DNA of 64,000 nt from Moniliophthora roreri (Eukaryota; Basidiomycota; Agaricomycetes; Agaricales; Marasmiaceae), in contig LATX02000133.1 in assembly GCA_001466705.2 (NCBI GenBank), positions 496,001 through 560,000 of the forward strand. Direction: 5' to 3'. How positions within the stretch are numbered: the first letter of the stretch is position 1; each line of letters opens with the position of its first letter. The translations under genes were made by a program, and so were the position numbers. The notes under the pieces were generated by a model. It searched no databases. It was not told where the DNA came from and was given only the letters and a program-made list of their open reading frames with translations. Below are positions 56,667 to 64,000 of the stretch, piece by piece.

Positions 56667-57464
56667 TCATGAATGTTTCGTTTTGCATTTGCATTTGCAC
56701 TTCACTTTTGTCTTGCAATGGTGTGTATGCGGATCCGCGTCTTATTTGTGATGATGAAGCTGATGGAATTGCGCAAGGCGATTCTGCATTGCCATCACGA
56801 CTGTATGAATATCAAGTTATAAAATAAAAAGGCCCTTTTTTTTTCCGCGTCCATCTGACGAACTATCAGTAGCAGTGCCTATGCAAGTGATTTGGATCCC
56901 GTGGCTGAAACCATGATTTCCTGTATTCGCACGACGACGTTCAACTTGCATCCTCATGGAAATCGATGTGAAAGTTTGCAGGGTTCATGCACTATGCTCC
57001 CATTTCAAGGATGTTCCTTACTGTCGTGTGTAGCACTTCCTGTCACCCGTTCGTTGCGGACTGATTTATTTTGCTGCTGTACCAGACATTGATATGTCAC
57101 TTGTCCATCTTACGACACTCAATGATGTCTGATATCTACGTGTTGGGTACTGAAACGACTTCTATTCTAGAACCTTTACCTTCGTTACTGGGCTTGGCTT
57201 TATTAGCGTGCTGTAGCCCCTCTGCAGTGTTAGATTTCTTTTTTTTTGGATCCGCTGATCTTGCCGCAGGGCAGTTTTGTTAGCGCAATTTGCGCTCCTT
57301 TTCCTAGATCAGGAAGTGAGGAGTCAGAGGAAGTATGGCAACCGCTCAAATACCCCATGTTGAAATGATCATCTTTACTTGGTCACAGCCCAAGCGCCGA
57401 TTGAGAGTTGTTATAAAGTGCGCCGTTTGGCCCTTGTGTCGGTGCAGCTTTCCTATCGCCCAGC
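56667..57464. other. intergenic, no gene recognised
   Basis: The 3' region of COA6 and the promoter of the next gene. Short A- and T-runs occur (56820-56842, 57238-57248). No motif of interest was found. Confidence 0.45.
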
Positions 57465-58412
57465 ATGCAGACCCCTCAACACCGTGGCGGCTACTCGTCC
57501 TTCTTTGCTTCCGGCTTTCGAGCCATCACCTCTCGCAACTCACTTACGATCAACGCTCCATCATTCTCATCGTGAGTTGGTTTTCTAGTGGACCCACTCC
57601 CTGGCTCTGAAGACTTTCCCAGTGAAAAAGACGTTTGGGTTGCTGACGAGAAGAGGTCTCCGTTCCGAACAAGTTCTGGTAGCGCGGAGAAAGCTTCCGA
57701 AAAACGTCAACGCCGAACCTCTTTCGTGCATGATTTGTTCGACAAGATGGCGGTCAAGACATCCGACGCGTACAAAAAGAGGAAGAATAGAAGAAGCTCT
57801 CTCTTCGTAGACTCCAAATCCACCGACCTTTGGACATGGCCAGAAAGTCACCCATACAGTTCCCGAAAGTCCTCAGTTGGCACTAGGTAAGACTTCCCGT
57901 TTACTAGTATCATCCTCAGCGCTCATCGATATCATTCGGGCAGTGCTGAAAACCCACCTCAACAGGTCTCCATCGATCCCTTTAGCTCATCTCCCGATTC
58001 TAAATCCTTCTTCATTGATCTCACGGACGGTCCCGTCTCTTCCACGAAAACTCCACTATCAGCTGTACGTCGGTTCAGCCTTCAGCCAACACGAACACGG
58101 AGACATTCCTTCCTGTCATTTTCTTCATCATCACGAGAGAACTCTGTGATGAACTTGCCTACTCGGCGTGAGAGGCCAGTTTCGATATGCACGATGCCAG
58201 CAATGATGTCTCCCTCCCTGGACCCGTACACTCGATCGTCAGGGACTCGTTCTGTGCACTCGTACCCAGGCAAGGACCTGAGCGAGTGGTTGGAAGACGA
58301 GTCGGAGGAGGCGTCCAGTACGCCGGTAGAATGGAACGATCCTGGGAGCGTAGACTGGCACCAATTTCATGGGCAATTGTTGGATGATGGTGATTTAGAT
58401 GATGAGTCCTGA
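57465..58412 (+). CDS. Ser-rich disordered hypothetical protein
   Basis: Exons are 57465-57571, 57623-57886 and 57944-58412, giving 279 aa. I do not recognise a named family. It starts MQTPQHRGGYSSFFAS. A basic central block 'EKRQRRTSFVHDLFDKMAVK' looks helical and could bind nucleic acid or a partner. Many 'RRxS' sites follow (RRSS, RRFSL, RRHSF), plausible kinase targets. An acidic C-terminus ends '(D)WHQFHGQLLDDGDLDDES'. The blocks KRxRR...LFDK, IDLTD and DWHQF are also kept in the dead copy at 52090-52590, so they are probably the constrained parts. A nearer acceptor at 57919 would also keep the frame but gives a 33-nt intron; the dead copy supports 57943. Confidence 0.72.
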
Positions 58413-60025
58413 GGGGGCCCTGATATTCTATTTGCGTTGGATGATCTTTATGGTTTGATGAGATTCACTATTAAGTAGTATTATTCACCGCCACGAAACT
58501 GTATTCTATAAAACTCGATGGTTGACGTAGTTACGATTGTATTCTTAAATTATCCTATGCTTAATACTATTACCGCTTCTCGAGTGCTCAGCCCTGGGAA
58601 ATGATTCACAGCACTTGCCGAAAATATGAGAATGAATGAACGCGTAGAGTGAATGAAAGAGTAACTTGCCTCCTAACCTGAAGCAATTATTCAGATTCTC
58701 ATTACAGCTGTTTGCGAAAATAATGGAAACGATCGCATTGTGTTTCGGGGTTGATGTCATGATTTAGGGCACCTCGATTGAGTGAAAGGAACCAGCACGC
58801 CACGTGTAACGGCGGCAAGCAGTCATGATCATTTACTCTTACCACTTGTATGACGAAACACAATGAGAATCGAGCAATTTGCCCCTCTGTGTTATCATCG
58901 TAAAATGAGAGAGCAAGTGTTTAGGAGGCAAGACCGCAGCGCGACGCGGAAAATGTGGCATGATCAAGATGTTCAGACCGACTTTGAGGGCTCGGAGAAA
59001 AAAATTTAGGATCTGCCACACCACTGCGTCGACGACTTAGTACATGGCTGGCCATCGTCTGCTGCTTCGTCGATGCACATTCCCCAATTCTTTGCTCTTA
59101 AAATGAATTTTTGCTTCATCAAGGTTCAGGAACACGCGCTCGGCGCAAGACTCTCCTCTCCTCCAAGACTTCGGTTCATATCGCGAGGCAATGAGCTTGA
59201 GCGGTTGCATGGACACTGTGGATCTGGAGTGAGTCGTATTGCCCACAACGCTAATTTTGGGCGGCGGCGGCGCATCAGCAAACCTGCGAGGTGCTTGCCG
59301 GCTTTTTGCCGCTTTAAGGCATTTGCCGGTCCCTCCCGGCAGTCAAGCGCCCCATTTATCCCACTTTCCTCACTCACATTCAAACTCTTTTAGTGCCGTT
59401 CCACTTGCAATACACTCTATTAAAAAGCTTTATAGAATATAACACCCTTTGGATGAGGGAGGGATGACAGAGGATTCGGTAGGCTGGCAGCTTTTCAGGG
59501 CTTGGACCTAACTTGCGGCATCTCACTTTTCGGCCAAAAATGCCTAGGAAAGGCCGAAAAAGCGGACCGAAATGCAAGCAAAATCACGTGCTAGGTTTCC
59601 TGGTGGCTTACGCTTTCCTTGTAGCTCACGATATGGTCTATGTGTTATTATTAGCCTCACGTTGGATCTCGGGGCTCAGGTTCCCCTGTCTATAGATGTA
59701 GTTGTAGCTTATCTTGTGTATATAGTTTCACAGTCGTGTCCAATATATCTTTTATCTGACTTCTATACAACCAATAGGGAACTGAGGAGTGTCCTGTCCT
59801 GCCCAGGCTGAAGCAGTGTGCTAGGCCCAGGCAATGAAAATGTACCAATATTCCTAGCTATATAGTGTATTCTACAAATTGAAATAATGTCCAGGATAGC
59901 GGATGGTAGCCAGGAAATCGGACGGTATTCAAGCTGGGATTTTCCGGGTAATTCGGCTACTTGGTAACTACTTGCAGTCAATTGCAGCCAACTTTGACAT
60001 ATGATTTCAACTTCAACGTTCCTCC
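58413..60025. other. long intergenic region, possibly old repeats
   Basis: About 1.6 kb without a recognisable gene. The right half (59380-59960) has an AT-rich style ('CTATATAGTG', 'GTATATAGTTTC') and short frames that stop repeatedly, unlike genic sequence nearby, suggesting degraded repeat DNA. No terminal repeats are visible, so no element is called. Confidence 0.35.
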
Positions 60026-60817
60026 ATGGCCTCTACCTCTGACATGTCGGATATCGATATTTCGCACATCTCTGGGAATGCCTCAGACGACATTAAGAAA
60101 TTCCTTGCCAATCCCACTGCCTGGTATCTCTGCATTGACGGCGAACAAGAGAAGGGGACAGGCTATTCTCACGAAATCGCCAAACAAATGGTTGTCACAG
60201 AGATTTCAATACTCGAGAACCCTGAAGACCCGCGATCAAAGGATATTGGGAGGGTTGTCTGTGAGCTGGTGGTGTCCAATGGTATGTGTTTTAGCTTCCC
60301 ACTAGCGTTTAATCTCAAAAGTATTGCTATTCACAGATATGATAAACCGGAATCGAAGTTTACATGGAGGGTGTACATCATATCTTATAGACGTGTGAGC
60401 AAGCTCTATCCGGGATTTCAAGGTTTCTATTCATCCAACCAACTTGTCTTGCTCATCCAGTTGCACGTCAATGGCGCTACACGCACTGGCCATGGCACGA
60501 GGTGGAACCACAAACCACGTCTCCCAATCGCTGAACGTATACTTTCATTCGCCCGCTATGGTGTAAGTGGTGTTCAAACTTGTGAATGACTCGCTCAACT
60601 TGAACGAAACAGAGGTGACAAGATACGCGTGGTCAATACGACGATTACTATGGGTGCAAGAGCTTTGTCTGCCAAAACCGAGGTCAATTCCATTCTAATT
60701 CTCTCTAGAGCTCTTCGACTCACTCTTCCTGGTCTTCAGATTTGGAACGTAACGCACCATAGGCTCGTTGCTTCGGGAGTACACGTTAAGATGCAGCCCT
60801 CTCCGCCAAAGCTTTAG
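60026..60817 (+). CDS. ACOT13-like hotdog acyl-CoA thioesterase
   Basis: Five exons: 60026-60281, 60337-60394, 60461-60562, 60613-60682 and 60740-60817, giving 187 aa. This is the single-hotdog PaaI/ACOT13 layout: 'CELVVSNDMINRNRSLHGGCTSYLIDV' in short form, with the catalytic HGG at 95-97. 'SMALHALAMA' follows, then 'SQSLNVYFHSPAMVGDKIRVVNT' and 'ALSAKTEIWN' with the closing strand 'RLVASGVHVKM'. The N-terminal 45 residues (MASTSDMSDIDISHISGNA) are extra compared with animal ACOT13. It should hydrolyse acyl-CoA thioesters as a tetramer; chain-length preference is unknown. There is no clear targeting signal. Confidence 0.87.
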
Positions 60818-61309
60818 TAAGCAAAGCAACATGTATTCAGAAGCACAGGGCCAAGCTTTATGGGCAATGTATTGCGAGTCTTTCATAACCTATTTCGCGA
60901 ACAATGTGGCTAAACCGAAAGCAAGGTACTATATGTGATTATCTGTGATATGTTGCTTAGGAAGGAATTCGTGCTCTTTCTCCGAATGACAAGGAAAAAC
61001 TATCAACGCGTGAGCTCTAGCTCGCAAATCCTAAATTTGACCAACACCGTCTGCCCAGGTACTTTTGAGCGTGGCATACTGAGTTTTAGCTTCCGTTCGG
61101 GCGAAGATTCACCGGTCGCTTTTCCGCGGTTCCTGGTCGACATAGGTACTTTATGTTCACGTTCTAGCGTCACGTACTTCTTACTCCCGGATAAGGATTA
61201 GGAAGAGCGTTCATTAGGGGTTACTGAAAACGAGGTCGGCTCTAGAACGCCACGTTCACCATCTTTTACTGACGGATTCTAGGCCCGTTCCCGCACTCAG
61301 TCTGTGGCG
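60818..61309. other. intergenic, no gene recognised
   Basis: About 490 bp. A short frame at 60935-61201 has no motif. An 'AG' acceptor-like site just before 61304 leaves room for an upstream non-coding exon of the next gene. Confidence 0.4.
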
Positions 61310-62602
61310 ATGACTAGACAGATTCAAAGGAGTCAACCCATCCGTATCTCCGAATCACGAGGCCCGCAAGCGCCTCTGAAGAATGACCAGAGCGCTCCCC
61401 GACGATATCGGCTGGCACAGGCGCGTCAACTGGAATCTTCCCTCATACGCCGCTCATCCCCGGCTTTCCTATCCCAAACGTGGAGGGCGATTTACATCCA
61501 TGGGCATCCTCGACTACATCGACCACGAATCCTCATTATCGCTTACACATACTTCGTAATTCGCTCATGGGACCTACTATGGTTCACCACGACGAATCCA
61601 TGTATACTAGGTTCAGGTGTACGCGGTGACTCCAAGTATGACACCCTACGAAAACTCAAAGTTGCATCGGGTTCGAGGTGGCCGAACGCAGTACCGACTA
61701 CTGTATGTGTTCCTGTGCGAGACGATGAATGTCGTCCCAGCGCTGAGGAATTGAAGGAAGCTATGGAAGGTGGAGGTCCTTGGGAACGTACAGATCGAGG
61801 AGTGCTCTCGTTCCCTGTTATCGCGAAACCTGATCTAGGCGCGAATGGATGGCGTGTTCATAAAGTGGATGATATGGACCAATTGGCGGAATATGTGGCC
61901 AACGCGAATCATGATTTCCTCTTGCAGAAATATATCGATACTGAGGAAGCAGAGATTAATGTCTTTTATTATCGGATGCCTGGAGAAGAACGAGGAGCGG
62001 TGTGCGACATTACGACAAAGGAGTTTTTGAAGGCCATGGGCAATGGCCGGGATTCATTGGAGACCTTGCTGAACAGAAACGAGGATGCGAAACATCTGCA
62101 AGAATCATTTATGCGCATCGGATTGAAGAAGGGCTTTACTCGTGCACAGTTGGATAGGGTGGTTCCTGAAGGAGAGGTTGTTCATCTTGGGAGACCAGGA
62201 AACCCTCATTTTTGGGAATACGTGGTTGATTTGGGGAAGCTCAAGGACGCCAAACTCGTGGAGATGATGGACGACCTCTCCTTGGGATTTGAAGATGGAT
62301 TCTATTTTGGCCGATATGACATTCGCCTCGATGTGAAGGTACCTCTAGACCAGTTGACTTCTGTCGACCCCTCCACAATCCGTATTTTAGAACTCAATGG
62401 AGTAGGGTCAGAACTTCTCCGTATCTATTCTAGAGGCTTTACCGTTCAGCGCGTATGGAGAGACTGTTGGCCAATTTGGAGGATATGTTGGGAAATTGCG
62501 ATGAGAAACAAGCAAAGAGGAGTAAAGCCAATGACGGTTAGCGAAGCAAGGGCGATTTGGGGTAAAGTCAAGTCAGTAAAATTCAAAGAAGGAGAATGGT
62601 AG
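61310..62602 (+). CDS. ATP-grasp domain protein of bacterial type
   Basis: One open frame of 430 aa from ATG 61310, with no introns. After a basic N-terminus there is a hydrophobic stretch ('ILIIAYTYFVIRSWDLLWF'), then 'TTNPCILGSGVRGDSKYD'. The ATP-grasp core reads 'FPVIAKPDLGANGWRV' (ATP-binding Lys, about 174), 'DFLLQKYI', 'EINVFYYRMPGEERG'. The metal/product end is 'YFGRYDIRLDV' and 'IRILELNGVGSE' (Asn of the D..E.N triad). The close 'VQRVWRDCWPIWRICWEIAMRNKQRG' matches, from memory, bacterial membrane-associated D-Ala-D-Ala-ligase-like proteins. It probably joins a carboxylate to an amine or amino acid using ATP; the substrates are unknown. Single-exon structure among intron-rich neighbours suggests transfer or retrocopy. 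Confidence 0.82.
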   Translation: MTRQIQRSQPIRISESRGPQAPLKNDQSAPRRYRLAQARQLESSLIRRSSPAFLSQTWRAIYIHGHPRLHRPRILIIAYTYFVIRSWDLLWFTTTNPCILGSGVRGDSKYDTLRKLKVASGSRWPNAVPTTVCVPVRDDECRPSAEELKEAMEGGGPWERTDRGVLSFPVIAKPDLGANGWRVHKVDDMDQLAEYVANANHDFLLQKYIDTEEAEINVFYYRMPGEERGAVCDITTKEFLKAMGNGRDSLETLLNRNEDAKHLQESFMRIGLKKGFTRAQLDRVVPEGEVVHLGRPGNPHFWEYVVDLGKLKDAKLVEMMDDLSLGFEDGFYFGRYDIRLDVKVPLDQLTSVDPSTIRILELNGVGSELLRIYSRGFTVQRVWRDCWPIWRICWEIAMRNKQRGVKPMTVSEARAIWGKVKSVKFKEGEW

Positions 62603-62726
62603 TACCAGTATTTCACCAGTAATGTAAATATTGAGGATCATTGTGACTCCACTACCTAACTTGCTTACTCGTCGTGCTGATCGCTCTCGCGGTTAGGCGC
62701 CTCAATGCCTTTTTTCACTCCGACTC

Positions 62727-63784
62727 ATGCGACAGATAGTATCGTATGAGGACATCGCTCTCCCGTACGACGTGACGGCGAAACCAGCAGAGGAAATCAG
62801 CAAACTGACTACTGCCGGCTCTTCCAGTAATAGTCACAACAAGAAATCATCCAAAAAACGCAAAAGAAAAGGGCGTAACCAGTCAAACAATCGCAGTAAT
62901 CGACAGTTAGCATCCGAAGACGAGGACCAGGACGAAGGAGACATGGAACTGAGCAGGGAATTGACTCACGAAGAAATTTGGGATGATTCTGCTCTGATTG
63001 AGGCATGGAATGCGGCAACGGAGGAGTACGAGGTACGCCTGATTTTCAACCTTTTCCCATAATTATTTGCTTATTTCGCTCAAAAAAGGCTTATCATGGA
63101 CCAGACAAAGGCTGGAAATCAGGACCAATACACAAATCAGCACTGTCGGTTTTCACTCTGTGTTGTTTTTTCGTCTAGCTCACACATTCGCTTTACAGGT
63201 GGTACAACGTCCCGCCCGCTAAGAAGGCAAAAACCAGTCATGACGTGACTAACATTGAAGTTGACGATGAAGAAACCGATTCTCGACCAATCGACTTTGA
63301 AACATTCGTGCCATCTCATGATCCTGGTGTATTCAAGCCTCAGTTAAATGGCCCCGGAGCAGACAATTCAACTTGGTCAACAACACTCCCAGAACCTCCA
63401 GGTGGAATGGTCAGCCAGGACGAAGCATTCAATCGTGCATTAGGGGCCATGTACTGGTGTGGGTATTGGACGGCAGTGTACCATGTGAGTATTGAAATGA
63501 TTTTGATGCACATCCCGACTCTGCAACCTACTCAATTCAACCTTCCTGATGTTCTATACTAATATGGGCTTTCTCAGTGTCACAAGCACATGGACAACAA
63601 AGGGATGGTCGATAATGTAGGAGATGAAGAGGCCCAAGATGATGGACCCATCGAAGACTTTTCGGAAGAGGAGATAGACGGGGTGGAGGCCGACAGTGTG
63701 ACAGAGCTAGATACGCCGTCGACACAGGCCATTCCAGTTCTCGGGCCAGAAATCCCGCAGGGTTTTGTGTCAACTCAGCGCTGA
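62727..63784 (+). CDS. SMN1: survival motor neuron (SMN) homologue
   Basis: Exons are 62727-63032, 63089-63144, 63199-63484 and 63578-63784, giving 284 aa. Residues about 82-102 hold the Gemin2-binding helix 'EEIWDDSALIEAWNAATEEY'. Residues about 190-216 hold the YG box in a fungal form ('AFNRALGAMYWCGYWTAVYH'), which drives oligomerisation. The basic region 'KKSSKKRKRKGR' (39-50) is a likely nuclear signal. There is no Tudor domain, as in fission yeast Smn1. SMN with Gemin2 loads Sm rings on spliceosomal snRNAs. A 68-residue acidic extension after the YG box (DFSEEEIDGVEAD) is unusual, as the YG box is C-terminal in most relatives. Confidence 0.88.
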
Positions 63785-64000
63785 ACGTCTGGCGTCCCGA
63801 ACGTACCGGAGGTCGAGGTCGTCGGCTAAGATTCAGTCAATTCTTTTATATCCGGGAATCTGTATAGTACATGTGTGAGTACCACTTGTTTCGTTTATGC
63901 AAGACAACCATCTGGTGACCACCTAGTAGATGCTTTGCGTGATGAATTATTGCGGGAGGCCTGGAAGCTCCATTGTGCATTGATGTCTCTGTTTCTCACT
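63785..64000. other. 3' region of SMN, window end
   Basis: Non-coding as far as visible; it presumably holds the SMN polyadenylation site. Confidence 0.4.

Noticed and set aside
57572..57588. GTGAGTTGGTTTTCTAG as a 17-nt intron
   Set aside because: Too short to splice. The 51-nt intron 57572-57622 uses the same donor and restores the frame.
57887..57919. A 33-nt intron in the 57465-58412 gene
   Set aside because: It keeps the frame but is shorter than any other intron here. The acceptor at 57943 also keeps the frame, gives 57 nt, and matches the acceptor in the dead copy (52317).
58413..60025. A full transposon in the long intergenic region
   Set aside because: The sequence style is odd, but I found no terminal repeats, no target duplication and no transposase or reverse-transcriptase motif.

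Overview
The window looks like nuclear DNA of a filamentous basidiomycete, most likely an Agaricomycete. Genes are split by many short introns (mostly about 45-65 bp, GT-AG, often with a CTGAC/CTAAC-type branch site). Neighbours mix strands freely with no operons. The gene content fits the mushroom lineage: F-box/LRR proteins with the N-terminal 'PPVP... EEEE' coiled region, a secreted haem peroxidase, GH79, DOMON and amine-oxidase secreted proteins, and an SMN protein without a Tudor domain. I found no rRNA, tRNA, CRISPR array or complete autonomous transposon. Gene models below were spliced by hand from reading frame, splice sites and family motifs; every multi-exon model given with an amino-acid length closes in frame.

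Left part (1-21 kb). A decayed F-box gene and a disordered hypothetical protein precede a tight housekeeping cluster: RPA12 (RNA polymerase I), OST5/TMEM258 (oligosaccharyltransferase) and YOP1 (ER shaping). Next come a secreted flavin amine oxidase, an intact F-box gene and an Asp/Ser/Thr-rich type I membrane protein. A gene-poor stretch with relics (TM-protein fragment, F-box fragment) leads to an intact secreted haem peroxidase.

Middle (21-48 kb). This holds a 984-residue PHD-finger protein, an HNH-like relic, an NCS1 nucleobase permease with a 13-nt exon and a broken type-B carboxylesterase. A lysine-rich protein, an FPG-type DNA glycosylase and a 2163-residue SH3-TBC protein with both catalytic finger residues replaced follow. 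The section ends with a DOMON protein, a 485-bp MITE-like element and a GH79 glycosidase.

Right part (48-64 kb). This starts with a decayed second copy of the peroxidase and its promoter, and a decayed copy of the disordered gene found at 57.5 kb. Conserved genes follow: an L51/S25-fold mitoribosomal protein, GET2, COA6, an ACOT13-type thioesterase, a bacterial-looking ATP-grasp protein in one exon, and SMN.

The main theme is conserved housekeeping blocks separated by accessory blocks where genes duplicate and die. Two active/decayed pairs (peroxidase, and the 57.5-kb gene) lie in the same window, and F-box loci occur at several stages of decay. The best candidates for unusual biology are the ATP-grasp gene, the TBC protein lacking canonical fingers and the MITE-like element.
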